Shown here in pieces: positions 18,404 through 28,375 of a stretch of 64,000 nt of DNA. Origin of the DNA: Flavobacterium sp. CECT 9288 (GTDB taxonomy: Bacteria; Bacteroidota; Bacteroidia; Flavobacteriales; Flavobacteriaceae); NCBI RefSeq assembly GCF_918731615.1, contig NZ_OU957226.1, forward strand, positions 682,001-746,000, read 5' to 3'. Numbering within the stretch: the stretch's first letter is position 1; every line of letters begins with the position of its first letter. Below the pieces are notes generated by a model that had not been told where the DNA came from, did no database searches, and saw only the letters and a list, made by a program, of their open reading frames with translations. The translations under genes were made by a program, and so were the position numbers.

Positions 18404-19228
18404 TTATATTTCGTCCTGTTCATCCATTTTTTTAATCAATGCATCTCGGAGGCTGTCAAGGAACTTTGTTCGGTTTATCTTCCGGGATTTAAGTTCCATG
18501 AACGTATGATAGAAATCACCTAAGTCAATATTAAAGGTTCTTTCAAAAGTTTTGGAGATAAGCTTTATGTCAACATTTCCGTTTTCAAATACGCCTAATG
18601 AATATAATGCGTAAATCAATTCGGTTAATGCTGTTTTGTTACCAGTCCAGTTTAAAGGAGATTCATGAGAAATCTTATTATAGTTTTTAGTATTCAATTG
18701 GTTTTCAATGTAAACTTGTATCAAATCATTAGCGATGATTTTAGCTACTTTATAATCGTGAGATGTAGAGAAGCTTTGGTCCGTTTCAAAATAAATTGTG
18801 TCCAACCATAGTTTTATATCGTGTTTGCCACGAACAAAAAATCTTTCGTCAAGAAAGGAGTTATTACTGCGGTAATATTTATAAAAATCAATGTTATTGT
18901 CAAAGAACCCTTTGAGTTTTTTTAGTTCTTTGTTAAGATATTTTCTGATTGGTTTTGCTCCATAAGGCTTTTTCGCCTCAATTTTATATATGGCATTGTA
19001 GTAAATAAGTTTTGAAACAATAATAGGCTTCTTATGTTTGAAAAAGTGGATTTCTTCGTCAATATTTTGAAATCCACTTTTTAAAATATGTTCCTTTACT
19101 TCAGATAAGCATTCAACGATAAGATGTATAATGGTTTCTATCCCCTGTATCGAAGAATCAGCTTCAATCTCCAGCTGATTGATTGTTGTTTCCAATTTTA
19201 AAAGGATTTCGGTATAAAATTTATTCAT
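18404..19228 (-). CDS. rteC: RteC-family regulator, copy 2
   Basis: The 274-residue protein repeats the layout of the first RteC. It has DEEIHFFKHKKPIIVSKLIYY, FYKYYRSN, TDQSFSTSHDYKVAKIIAND, ALTELIYALYSLGVFENG and LGDFYHTFMELKSRKINRTK. It is convergent with the methylase-helicase gene, with only nine bases between stop codons. The two RteC proteins are clear homologues but differ at most positions, so this is an old duplication or a separate acquisition. It lies between the core left module and the metal cargo, and could regulate either. Its upstream region holds CCTAACAAATTTAGG, a short palindrome. Confidence 0.83.
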   Translation of the reverse strand: MNKFYTEILLKLETTINQLEIEADSSIQGIETIIHLIVECLSEVKEHILKSGFQNIDEEIHFFKHKKPIIVSKLIYYNAIYKIEAKKPYGAKPIRKYLNKELKKLKGFFDNNIDFYKYYRSNNSFLDERFFVRGKHDIKLWLDTIYFETDQSFSTSHDYKVAKIIANDLIQVYIENQLNTKNYNKISHESPLNWTGNKTALTELIYALYSLGVFENGNVDIKLISKTFERTFNIDLGDFYHTFMELKSRKINRTKFLDSLRDALIKKMDEQDEI

Positions 19229-19308
19229 TCGTTTTATTTTGAAGTCTTAAAATTTGGTTACTAATAAAAATACCTAAATTTGTTAGGTTTTATTGTTCAT
19301 ACTATTCT

Positions 19309-21345
19309 TTAAAATTTCATCCGTTGTATGCGTACAGCGTTTAAAATTGCCAATAATGCAACTCCCACATCAGCAAAAACGGCTTCCCACATTGTGGCTA
19401 AACCACCTGCTCCAAGAACTAAAACAATTCCTTTTACACCGAATGACAATGCAATATTTTGCCAAACAATTTTTTTAGTCTGCTTGCCTATATTTATTGC
19501 CATTGGTATTTTACTGGGATTGTCATCTTGTATAACCACATCAGCTGTTTCAATTGTGGCATCGCTACCCAAACCACCCATTGCTATACCTACATCACTT
19601 AATGCTACCACAGGTGCGTCATTTACGCCATCTCCAACAAATGCTACTGTTTCATTTTTAGCTTTTATCTCTTTTACTTTATTAACCTTGTCTTCGGGCA
19701 ATAAGTCGCCAAAGTAATTTTTAATCCTTAATTTATCGGCAACAAATTTTACTACTGTGCTTTTATCCCCGCTTAACATTGTAGTTTTTACGCCTAATGC
19801 ATGTAGTTTGTCAATGGTTAGTTGTGCATCTTCTTTTATACTGTCAGCTATGGTAATATAGCCTGCAAATTTTCCATCGTAAGCAATGGCAATTAAAGTG
19901 TAAACAATTGTGGATGGATCTAAATCATAATCAATATCAAACTTATCCATCAACTTAAAATTTCCTGCCAATAATTCCTTTCCGTTTACAGTAGCTTTTA
20001 AGCCATGACCAGCAATTTCTTCTGTATTTTCTAATTTTATGGAATTATCAATTTCGCCCACATATTGTTGAATAGCAGTAGCAACAGGATGTGTGCTTTG
20101 ACTTTCTAAAGCACTGACTATTTTAAGAATTTCATCTTTATTAAATTCAGATTTTATTACAACTTCCTGTACTTTAAAAACACCTTCGGTCATTGTACCG
20201 GTTTTGTCCATTACTACATTTTGAATACTGGCAATTACATCTAAAAAGTTGCTTCCTTTAAACAAAATTCCATTTTTTGAAGCGGCACCAATTCCTCCAA
20301 AATAACCTAAGGGAATACTGATGACCAAAGCACAGGGACAAGAAATAACCAAAAATACCAATGCTCTGTACAACCATTGACTAAATACATAATCGCTCAC
20401 AAAAAAATATGGAACTATTGTAATTAGCACAGCCAACAACACGACAATCGGTGTGTAGATTTTAGCAAATTTGCGGATGAATAATTCTGTTGGTGCTTTT
20501 TGTGCTGTGGCATTTTGTACCAATTCTAGAATTTTAGAAAGCTTGCTATCTGTATAAGCCGTAGTAACTTTTACCTGGGCAACAGTATTTAAGTTAATCA
20601 TTCCTGCCAATACGGTTTCGCCTTTATTTTTGGTGTCGGGCTTGCTTTCTCCGGTAAGTGCAGCGGTGTTAAATGAAGAAGTTTCGGATAATAATTCTCC
20701 ATCCAAGCCTAATTTTTCTCCGGGTTTTAACTGGATAATATCGCCAATGTTTACAGTTTCTGCTTTTACCGTTTTTGCCTGATTATTTTCTAAAACAGTT
20801 ACTTCATCAGGTCTTTGGTCTAGCAAGGATTTAATATTTGCCTTAGCTCTTGTTACTGCCAATGTCTGAAATACTTCGCCAACGGCATAAAACAACATTA
20901 CAGCAACACCTTCGGGATATTCGCCAATGGCAAAAGCTCCAATGGTGGCAATGCTCATCAATAAAAACTCTGAAAATACATCACCTTTTCGGATGCTTTC
21001 GAAGGCTTCTTTGATTACCGGTAGTCCAACAGGTGCATACGCAACCACATACCAAACAATTCTTACCAAACCTGTGAACCAAGATTGAGGAAACCAATTA
21101 TCTAAAGCAATAGCGATTATTAATAATGCGAAACTGATGATGGCGGGTAAAAACATTTGAAAGGTAGATTTATCAGTACTTCCGTGGTTGTGACCATCAT
21201 CGTCGGTATGTTCGTGGTTGTGCCCATCATCATCGTGATGTTTTTCCAATAGCTTTACAGCATTGGCATCGGTATATATTTTTTCTTCCTGGGGTGTGCA
21301 GCAAAGTTGTTTGCCTTGTGCATCATATTTATGTTTGTGTTCCAT
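19309..21345 (-). CDS. Zn/Cd/Pb-type P1B ATPase (ZntA/CadA-like)
   Basis: P1B ATPases pump heavy-metal ions out of the cytoplasm at the cost of ATP. This 678-residue protein has a His-rich N-terminus (two HNHEHTDDDGHNH-like runs) and a CC pair at residues 15-16 instead of a full HMA domain. The ion-binding motif is SCPCALV near residue 336. The phosphorylated Asp is in MDKTGT near 380, followed by MLSGDK and GDGVNDAP. The C-terminal membrane pair contains GVKGIVLVLG and VFADVGVALLAILNA. The CPC motif with the final-helix Asp-Val-Gly supports divalent Zn/Cd/Pb transport rather than copper. It starts exactly where the methyltransferase gene ends. Confidence 0.92.
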   Translation of the reverse strand: MEHKHKYDAQGKQLCCTPQEEKIYTDANAVKLLEKHHDDDGHNHEHTDDDGHNHGSTDKSTFQMFLPAIISFALLIIAIALDNWFPQSWFTGLVRIVWYVVAYAPVGLPVIKEAFESIRKGDVFSEFLLMSIATIGAFAIGEYPEGVAVMLFYAVGEVFQTLAVTRAKANIKSLLDQRPDEVTVLENNQAKTVKAETVNIGDIIQLKPGEKLGLDGELLSETSSFNTAALTGESKPDTKNKGETVLAGMINLNTVAQVKVTTAYTDSKLSKILELVQNATAQKAPTELFIRKFAKIYTPIVVLLAVLITIVPYFFVSDYVFSQWLYRALVFLVISCPCALVISIPLGYFGGIGAASKNGILFKGSNFLDVIASIQNVVMDKTGTMTEGVFKVQEVVIKSEFNKDEILKIVSALESQSTHPVATAIQQYVGEIDNSIKLENTEEIAGHGLKATVNGKELLAGNFKLMDKFDIDYDLDPSTIVYTLIAIAYDGKFAGYITIADSIKEDAQLTIDKLHALGVKTTMLSGDKSTVVKFVADKLRIKNYFGDLLPEDKVNKVKEIKAKNETVAFVGDGVNDAPVVALSDVGIAMGGLGSDATIETADVVIQDDNPSKIPMAINIGKQTKKIVWQNIALSFGVKGIVLVLGAGGLATMWEAVFADVGVALLAILNAVRIQRMKF

Positions 21346-21944
21346 TATAGTAATCTTTTAGTAGTCTTTTTGTAAGATAAATATTCTTCTCCGTGTTGTT
21401 TTTCTAAAAATTCTTCTTCCAATCTTATCTGAATTTGGATAACGAAGTAAGTGGATAGCATCAGGAAAAATGTAACAGCATTTGGCAGTATGAAAAATAT
21501 ACCTGTAACGCTGATTATCATTCCTAAAAAAATCGGGTTTCTGCTATAAGAAAACAAGCCTTTGGTTACCAGTTCTGTTTTATTATTTTCATCTATACCG
21601 ATACGCCAACTATTACTCATTTGATATTGGGCTACCGAAATCCAGAGTAGTGAAAGGTGTATTAGAGTTAACCCTATTATCAAAAATACCTCTTTCATTA
21701 AATAAGAAATTGGCACTAAATATTGATATGCTCTATCACCCAATGCATAAATAAATACTGTCATAAAAAGTAATGCTATCAATACTTTCATCACAAAACC
21801 GATGTAATCGTGGGCATTGTCTGTTTTGCCAAATGTTATCGGATTGATACTAGTTTGCTTATAGGTGCGGTATGACGGTAGCACAAAAGCCACCGCTATA
21901 TACAACACCAAATACAAAGGCAAATAAAATTTTAGCCAAATCAT
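21345..21944 (-). CDS. Membrane methyltransferase of the isoprenylcysteine/PEMT type
   Basis: The 199-residue protein has about five membrane segments and the C-terminal family signature FSYSRNPIFLGMII, followed by EEEFLEKQHGEEYLSYKK. These features define small membrane methyltransferases related to isoprenylcysteine carboxyl methyltransferase and phospholipid N-methyltransferase. Members are frequently found in Bacteroidota and Proteobacteria next to metal-efflux ATPases, as here, but the substrate in that setting is not known. It overlaps the P-type ATPase gene at one base, so both are on one transcript. The family call is good; the biological role is open. Confidence 0.82.
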   Translation of the reverse strand: MIWLKFYLPLYLVLYIAVAFVLPSYRTYKQTSINPITFGKTDNAHDYIGFVMKVLIALLFMTVFIYALGDRAYQYLVPISYLMKEVFLIIGLTLIHLSLLWISVAQYQMSNSWRIGIDENNKTELVTKGLFSYSRNPIFLGMIISVTGIFFILPNAVTFFLMLSTYFVIQIQIRLEEEFLEKQHGEEYLSYKKTTKRLL

Positions 21945-21963
21945 AGTTTCTATTTTTTTAATG

Positions 21964-22009
21964 TTTGTGAAAGCCTGTATTACTCAGTTTTGCGTTTACA
22001 AAAAATGAT
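21964..22009 (-). pseudogene. Relic of a czcB 3' end
   Basis: Read on the minus strand, this segment ends in SFFVNAKLSNTGFHKH and a stop codon. The true czcB gene at 22502 ends in FFVNAKLSNTGGHEH and a stop. The DNA match is close over about 34 bases (21976-22009 against 22518-22551) and disappears upstream of it. This is best explained by a former second czcB copy or a duplication left behind when ynfA entered or neighbouring DNA was deleted. Confidence 0.65.
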
Positions 22010-22129
22010 TTTTTTATAAGAACATTTTTTGTAATTGGAACTGCATTTATTTTCCTTTTCATTAGTTTCTGGAGATGATGCAGGCAACTTTGTGCGGCAT
22101 CATTTTGTTAACTTTTATAGCACTTATAT

Positions 22130-22465
22130 TTAAAATTTCCTTGGCATAAATAGCATTATCGCTATGCCTATAGATATAATTATTGCACCTATTATATCAA
22201 ACTTATCTGGTTTAAAATTGTCAACTTTCCACGCCCATAATAATGCCATCACAATAAAAATACCCCCATATACAACGTAGGCTTTTCCAAAAGTAGCAGA
22301 TTGCAAAGTCATCACGTATCCGTAGAGAGCAAGAATTATTGCTCCTAAAATGCCATACCAGATTGGCTTCCCCTCTTTGAGCCAAATCCAAACAAGGTAG
22401 CCTCCGCCAATTTCGCAAAGACCAGCCAATACAAAAAATACAATAGTTTTAATAATTGGTGTCAT
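22130..22465 (-). CDS. ynfA: YnfA family small membrane protein
   Basis: This 111-residue protein has four membrane helices and the YnfA pattern LAGLCEIGGGYLVWIWLKEG, AILALYG-like AIILALYGYVMTL, and YVVYGGIFIVMALLWAW. YnfA proteins resemble small multidrug-resistance transporters and have been proposed to export cationic compounds or, in resistance loci, thallium or other metals; the substrate is uncertain. It lies 36 bp downstream of czcB in the same direction and upstream of the methyltransferase gene. The czcB 3' relic directly after it suggests that the gene was inserted into, or captured with, a czc operon. Confidence 0.88.
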   Translation of the reverse strand: MTPIIKTIVFFVLAGLCEIGGGYLVWIWLKEGKPIWYGILGAIILALYGYVMTLQSATFGKAYVVYGGIFIVMALLWAWKVDNFKPDKFDIIGAIIISIGIAIMLFMPRKF

Positions 22466-22501
22466 AATATTTATAGAAAAAAAATAGTTGTAAACATATG
22501 G

Positions 22502-23767
22502 TTAATGTTCGTGCCCACCCGTATTGCTCAGTTTTGCGTTTACAAAAAATGCTCCTTTTACCACAATTTTTGCATCGGCAGGAATTTCGTTTACAAAGGT
22601 TACCGCTGTGTAACCCATATCAGATACGCCTTTGAGTACTTCTACTTTTTCAAAATTCATACCGTTTTTATGTTCCGTTTCTTCTCCCTCTTTATGCTCG
22701 TGTGCTTCTTCGCCTTCTTGGTGGTGTTCTTCTGCTTCTTTGTCGGTTTGTACAAAAACATAGTATTTGCCATCAGCGTTTACAATAGCATCATTGGGAA
22801 CAGCCGGAGTAGTTACCTTGTTTAGGCTTACAATACCAGTGATATTCATTCCATCAATTAAGCCATTTTTATTTCCATTTACACGGCAGTGTACCGCAAT
22901 GGTTTTACTCTCGTTTTCAAACGATGAACCAATACTGAAAACCATAGCATCATACTCTGTAGTGGGATTATTGGTTAATGTAAAATGAATGATTTGCCCC
23001 ACTTTTACCTGCGGCAAATCTTTTTCAAAAACCTGTAAATCTAAATGCAATGAACTGTTGTCAACGACTTCAATTACAGGAGAAGAAACGTCCACATAGC
23101 TTCCTATTGTAGCGAAGACATTACTGACTGTTCCGTTTAACGGACTTGTTACTACTAATGCCGATTTCAGATTATTATTCGATACCGACCCGGGATTGAT
23201 GCCCATTAATTGTATCTGCTGTTGTAAGGAAGCTCTTCGGGTCCGTAGATTGTTCAATTCAGCTTCCGCATTTTGCAGGTTCTTCTTTGCACCTGCATTT
23301 CCTTCAAACAATTCTTTTTGCCTGCGGTATTCCTGATCGGCAAAAGTCATTTTACTGGCTGTACTCAAGTATTCTTCCTGTAATTGTATGAATTGCGGAT
23401 TGGCAATAGTGGCGATGACCTGACCTTTTCTTACATAATCGCCAATTTGCACTTTAAGCGTTTTTATTACCCCACCATACAAAGAGGTAGCATTGGCTTT
23501 GTAATTATTAGGAACTCGTAAATTTCCATTTGCTTTGATGGTTGCGGTCAATTCCTTATGCTCTACAGCCCCTAATTGTATACCTACAGTTTTTATTTGT
23601 TCTGCTGTAAGCGTAGCGATGTTAGAAGGTCCTTCCTCATGCTGTTCTTCTGCTTTGGTTTCAGACGTTTTTTCATCGGCTTGTTTATTATTGTTGCAGG
23701 CGGAAAACAGAAGCGTTAAAACAACTATCCCTGCAATAGACTTGATTTTATTTATACTGATTTTCAT
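22502..23767 (-). CDS. czcB: RND efflux periplasmic adaptor lipoprotein (CzcB/CusB type)
   Basis: The adaptor bridges the inner-membrane RND pump and the outer-membrane channel. The 421-residue protein has a lipoprotein signal ending in LFSAC (Cys24). The membrane-fusion fold shows as GNLRVPNNYKANATSLYGGV, the coiled-coil hairpin (about 125-190, rich in Leu, Gln and Arg) and the lipoyl and barrel parts with VTSPLNGTVSNVFATIGSYV. A His/Glu-rich insertion near residues 345-370 (HHQEGEEAHEHKEGEE) may chelate metal. It is six bases from czcA upstream, a tight operon. The family assignment is firm; divalent rather than monovalent substrate is inferred from the pump. Confidence 0.93.
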   Translation of the reverse strand: MKISINKIKSIAGIVVLTLLFSACNNNKQADEKTSETKAEEQHEEGPSNIATLTAEQIKTVGIQLGAVEHKELTATIKANGNLRVPNNYKANATSLYGGVIKTLKVQIGDYVRKGQVIATIANPQFIQLQEEYLSTASKMTFADQEYRRQKELFEGNAGAKKNLQNAEAELNNLRTRRASLQQQIQLMGINPGSVSNNNLKSALVVTSPLNGTVSNVFATIGSYVDVSSPVIEVVDNSSLHLDLQVFEKDLPQVKVGQIIHFTLTNNPTTEYDAMVFSIGSSFENESKTIAVHCRVNGNKNGLIDGMNITGIVSLNKVTTPAVPNDAIVNADGKYYVFVQTDKEAEEHHQEGEEAHEHKEGEETEHKNGMNFEKVEVLKGVSDMGYTAVTFVNEIPADAKIVVKGAFFVNAKLSNTGGHEH

Positions 23768-23773
23768 TTTTGC

Positions 23774-26700
23774 TTATTGATTGATGAATGAATAAATGGT
23801 GATAACTGACTGGTTTACCTGCTGAATGCTTTTCAGGTAATTCAATTGTATGTCGGATGCAGTTTGCAATGCAAATAGATATTCTACATAGCTGATGTCG
23901 CCTGTCTTATAGCCTAACTGTGCCGCTGATACAATTTGTTTGGCATTAGGCAATGCCTTCTGCTGAAAATAATTATACTGCTGCTTATCCTGTTGATACT
24001 GTAGTAAAGCATTTTGCATTTGTGTGGTTAATGATATCTGCTGCTGTCGTGCAATGGCTTCTGCTGCCTGTTTTTTATAATCTAATGATTGTATCCTCGC
24101 TTTGGTAGCGCCGAATGTTATCGGAATTGCAATTCCAATATTTATAGCACTAAAGCGGTTGCCTGCATTAAAATATTTCTCTGTCCCATTTACATTCTGA
24201 AAACCAATTAAAGACTGATTTGTATAGCCAAAGGTAAAATCGGGCAGGCCTTGTGAACGTTCTACTTTCTTGCTTTTTTCCGCGATAAGCGCATCCTGAT
24301 ACAAAGAACGAATGGCAGGATGACTAGATACTACGGAGCTATCCATTAAATTACTTATTTGTAATGGTTGGAATGCTCCGCTTTCTGTGATTGTAAAATC
24401 TTCTTTGGTGTTCATCAGCGTTTGCATATTTGTGTAGGCGTTGGTTAAATACACCTCATTTTGCTTCAGCAATAAATTAATTTCACCTTGTTTGACTTCG
24501 GCAGTGCTGATCTCCACTTTTTTGATATCGCCTGTTTGATAACGTAGCTGTGCTATCCTGATGAAATCATTATAAAGGCTATCCAATTGCTGCAATTGTT
24601 TTTGATTTTGCTGTAAGTACAGTATTTGATAATAATAGGTCCTGACCTGGGTTTTCAACTCCAGCACAGTAAGATTTTTCTGTATTTCCTTTCCTTTTAT
24701 TTCAGCATTGATCAATTGCTTTTTTGATCCGAACAGGCTTGGGAAAGGGATGGTCTGTGCCACCTGAAAAGACTGGTCGAATTGGATGCTATTGTATTGA
24801 CCTAACTGTGCATTAACATCAAGTTTGGGTAATTCCCCCGCGGTTTTTTTCAAAGCCTGGCTTGCCTTGATCTCAAAATCTCCGGCTTTTACCTGTGAAT
24901 TGTTTTCAAGAGCTATTTGTATGGCTTCATCTACAGATAAGGTTCTTTTTGTCTGGGCATTTGATGTAAAGCCTATTGATGACAGGAACAAGAAAATAAT
25001 TATAGCGACGGGTTTCATTTGGGGTTTTATTTTTAAATCAATTTTCGAATTGAAAATGATATACAATAATGGCAATACAAATAATGTAAGGAATGTTGCC
25101 GTAACCAAACCACCAATTACAACGGTTGCTAAAGGTTTTTGCACTTCTGCACCGGCACTGCTACTTAATGCCATTGGTAAAAATCCTAAACTTGCTACAG
25201 TTGCCGTCATTAAAACCGGCCGTAAGCGAATTTTAGTGCCTTCAATTACACGTTTTATTACATCTGTCCAACCTTCTTTTTCCAACTGGTTGAAAGTGCC
25301 TATCAAGACTATTCCGTTTAAAACGGCAACACCAAATAAGGCAATAAAGCCGATACCCGCACTGATGCTAAAGGGCATGCCACGAAGCAAAAGTGCCAAT
25401 ACGCCACCAATGGCACTCATTGGGATGGCTGTAAATATAAGGCCTGCCTGTTTGAAGGAATGGAAAGTAAAATAGAGCAATACAAAAATCAAAAGCAATG
25501 AAACCGGGACCGCTATCATTAACCTGCTACTAGCTTTCTGTAGGTTTTCGAACTGTCCGCCGTAAGTAAAATAGTAGCCTGAAGGTAGTTTAATCTCTTT
25601 GCTTAATTTTTGCTGGATTTCCTGCACTACACTTTGCACATCACGTCCCGAAACATTGAACCCGATTACAATTCTGCGTTTTCCTGCTTCACGGCTTATT
25701 TGTGCCGGGCCTAATTTGTAATCAATTGTGGCTAATTGCGATAACGGAATTTGGTTTCCGGTTGGTGTGGCTATCATCAGATTCTTTACATCATCGATAC
25801 TGCTGCGATAGGTGCTGTCCAGCCGTACTACCAAATCGAATCTTCTTTCGTTTTCAAAAACTACCCCTGCACTTTTACCCGCAAATGCGGTGCTTACCAC
25901 ATTGTTTACATCTTCTACATTAAGCCCGTAATTGGCAATACGTAAACGATCATATTCTATATTAATTTGAGGTAAGCCACTCACACGTTCCACCTGTGGG
26001 GCAGTAGCACCATTTACACTTTGGATTACTTTGCTCACCTTTTCAGCATTTAGCGCAAGGGTGTCTAAATTTTCTCCAAATATTTTTACTGCCACATCTT
26101 GCCTGATACCTGTCATTAGTTCATTAAAACGCATTTGTATAGGTTGGTTTTTCTCAAAAAACACGCCCGGTATTGCTTCTAATTTTTCATTGATGGCATC
26201 TGCCAATTCATTATAAGTTCTGCCGCTTTTCCATTCACTTTGAGGCTTCAGCAATATCATCATATCGGTAGCTTCCGGTGGCATCGGGTCGGTAGGTACT
26301 TCTGCTGCCCCTGTCTTTCCTACTACCATTTTTACTTCGTCAAATTGTTTTACTATTCTTGACGCCTGCATAGAGGTTTCAATACTTTGGCTTAGCGAAC
26401 TGCCTTGTGGTAAAATGCAGTGAAAAGCAAAATCGCCTTCCTGTAATTGTGGTATAAACTCGCCGCCCATTCTGCTAAACAGGAAAAGACTAAAGCCAAA
26501 TACGGCAACTGTAATGCCAACTAACCAATATTTAATATTGATGGCTTTTTCTAATAATGGCTGATATTTTCTTTGCAGCCAATTCATCATTCTGTCCGAG
26601 AATGTTTCTTTGTGTGACGCTTTTTTTGAAAGAAATAAAGCGCACATCATCGGAATATAGGTTAGGGACAATATTAAAGCACCGAAAATCGCAAAGCCCA

Positions 26701-28141
26701 CAGTTTGAGCCATTGGACGGAACATTTTACCTTCAACACCTACCAATGTAAGTATAGGAATGTAAACAATCAAGATAATAATTTCTCCGAAAGCGGCACT
26801 GCTACGAATTTTAGAAGCAGATGCAAATACTTCATTATCCATTTCCTGTTGGGTGAGTTTATGGACTGATTTACGAAGCCCCAGATGATGCAAGGTTGCT
26901 TCTACAATAATTACCGCACCATCTACAATTAATCCAAAATCTATTGCTCCCAAACTCATTAAATTGGCACTTACGCCAAACACATTCATTAAAGCCAATG
27001 CAAACAACATCGCCAAAGGAATAGCGGATGCTACAATCAATCCTGCCCTAAAATTTCCTAAGAAAATCACCAATACAAAAATGACAATCAGTGCGCCTTC
27101 TATCAGGTTCTTTTCAACGGTACTCATAGCTCTGTCAACCAAATCTGTACGGTCTAAATAGGGTTCAATAATAATATCTTCGGGTAATGATTTTTGAATA
27201 ACCGGCAATTTCTCTTTGATTCGGTTTACCACTTCGTTGCTGTTTTCGCCTTTTAACATCATTACCACTCCACCAACAGCATCGATCTTTCCGTTGTAGG
27301 TCATAGCTCCATACCTTACCGCACTCCCGAACCTTACCTCTGCAACATCTTTTATAAAAATAGGAATACTTCCTGTGTCATCTTTAATGCTGATATTCTT
27401 TACATCTTCTAACGAAGTTACCAAGCCAATACCACGGATGAAGTACGCATTTGGCTTTTTATCGATGTAAGCACCGCCGGTATTCTGATTGTTTTTTTCT
27501 AATGCAGTAAAAATATCGGTAACACTTACCCCCATTGCTTTTAAACGATTTGGGTTTACTGATACTTCATATTGTTTTAGCTCACCACCAAAACTGTTTA
27601 TTTCGGCAATCCCGGGTGTACCATACAATTGTCTTGCTACAATCCAATCCTGCATGGTGCGAAGATCCTTTGCATTGTATTTATTTTCACTGCCTTTTTG
27701 GGGATGGATGATGTATTGATAGACTTCTCCCAATCCGGTACTTACTGGTGCAAGTTCTGGCTTGCCAATACCTTTAGGTATATTTTCCTCTGCTTCTTTT
27801 AGTTTTTCATTGATAAGCTGACGGGCAAAATAAATGTCTACTTTATCTTTAAATACTACTGTAATTACCGATAAGCCAAATCTTGAAATACTCCTTGTTT
27901 CTTCTATATCTGGAATATTGGCAATGCTTTGCTCAATAGGGAAGGTTACTAATTGTTCTACTTCTTGCCCTGCCAATGTAGGGCAAACCGTAATTATTTG
28001 CACCTGATTATTAGTAATATCGGGTACGGCATCAATGGGTAGTTTTGTGGCACTCCACACTCCCCAAATGATGAGTAACAAGGTCATTATCCCAATGACG
28101 AGCTTGTTCTGAATACTAAATTTTATAATGTTATCTAACAC
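23774..28141 (-). CDS. czcA: Heavy-metal RND pump fused to TolC-like outer-membrane factor (CzcA-CzcC)
   Basis: Residues 1 to about 1035 form the RND pump, with two 12-helix-type halves and periplasmic domains. The fourth-helix motif is DFGLIVDGAVIIVEA, which is typical of divalent-cation (Co, Zn, Cd, Ni) pumps rather than CusA-type copper/silver pumps. From about residue 1041 a second export-like segment (MKPVAIIIFLFLSSIGFTSN) begins a TolC family channel with long coiled-coil repeats to residue 1455. Such CzcA-CzcC fusions are known in Bacteroidota. The internal signal-like segment suggests a membrane crossing or processing point between the parts. The gene leads into czcB after six bases. 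Confidence 0.93.
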   Translation of the reverse strand: MLDNIIKFSIQNKLVIGIMTLLLIIWGVWSATKLPIDAVPDITNNQVQIITVCPTLAGQEVEQLVTFPIEQSIANIPDIEETRSISRFGLSVITVVFKDKVDIYFARQLINEKLKEAEENIPKGIGKPELAPVSTGLGEVYQYIIHPQKGSENKYNAKDLRTMQDWIVARQLYGTPGIAEINSFGGELKQYEVSVNPNRLKAMGVSVTDIFTALEKNNQNTGGAYIDKKPNAYFIRGIGLVTSLEDVKNISIKDDTGSIPIFIKDVAEVRFGSAVRYGAMTYNGKIDAVGGVVMMLKGENSNEVVNRIKEKLPVIQKSLPEDIIIEPYLDRTDLVDRAMSTVEKNLIEGALIVIFVLVIFLGNFRAGLIVASAIPLAMLFALALMNVFGVSANLMSLGAIDFGLIVDGAVIIVEATLHHLGLRKSVHKLTQQEMDNEVFASASKIRSSAAFGEIIILIVYIPILTLVGVEGKMFRPMAQTVGFAIFGALILSLTYIPMMCALFLSKKASHKETFSDRMMNWLQRKYQPLLEKAINIKYWLVGITVAVFGFSLFLFSRMGGEFIPQLQEGDFAFHCILPQGSSLSQSIETSMQASRIVKQFDEVKMVVGKTGAAEVPTDPMPPEATDMMILLKPQSEWKSGRTYNELADAINEKLEAIPGVFFEKNQPIQMRFNELMTGIRQDVAVKIFGENLDTLALNAEKVSKVIQSVNGATAPQVERVSGLPQINIEYDRLRIANYGLNVEDVNNVVSTAFAGKSAGVVFENERRFDLVVRLDSTYRSSIDDVKNLMIATPTGNQIPLSQLATIDYKLGPAQISREAGKRRIVIGFNVSGRDVQSVVQEIQQKLSKEIKLPSGYYFTYGGQFENLQKASSRLMIAVPVSLLLIFVLLYFTFHSFKQAGLIFTAIPMSAIGGVLALLLRGMPFSISAGIGFIALFGVAVLNGIVLIGTFNQLEKEGWTDVIKRVIEGTKIRLRPVLMTATVASLGFLPMALSSSAGAEVQKPLATVVIGGLVTATFLTLFVLPLLYIIFNSKIDLKIKPQMKPVAIIIFLFLSSIGFTSNAQTKRTLSVDEAIQIALENNSQVKAGDFEIKASQALKKTAGELPKLDVNAQLGQYNSIQFDQSFQVAQTIPFPSLFGSKKQLINAEIKGKEIQKNLTVLELKTQVRTYYYQILYLQQNQKQLQQLDSLYNDFIRIAQLRYQTGDIKKVEISTAEVKQGEINLLLKQNEVYLTNAYTNMQTLMNTKEDFTITESGAFQPLQISNLMDSSVVSSHPAIRSLYQDALIAEKSKKVERSQGLPDFTFGYTNQSLIGFQNVNGTEKYFNAGNRFSAINIGIAIPITFGATKARIQSLDYKKQAAEAIARQQQISLTTQMQNALLQYQQDKQQYNYFQQKALPNAKQIVSAAQLGYKTGDISYVEYLFALQTASDIQLNYLKSIQQVNQSVITIYSFINQ

Positions 28142-28375
28142 GTGTATCTGTTTAATTTTTTGATAAATAAATTATTGCCTCTTGCCATAAGAAGCCAACA
28201 GATAATCAAATAACTATTGGATGAAGTGGATAATGCCTGTAATTATTTCTATAAACAAACATTCATAGAAAACACATAACACGAACACGCTAACAGTACC
28301 GTAAAGCCAATAAAAGGCATACAATTACTGAGGCTTGCAACAAACCATCAATAGCATTAAGAAAATCTGAAAAAA

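Noticed and set aside
24825..25475. 216-residue plus-strand open frame within the czcA region
   Set aside because: It is wholly antisense to conserved RND and TolC-like coding sequence, has no recognisable domain and no promoter.
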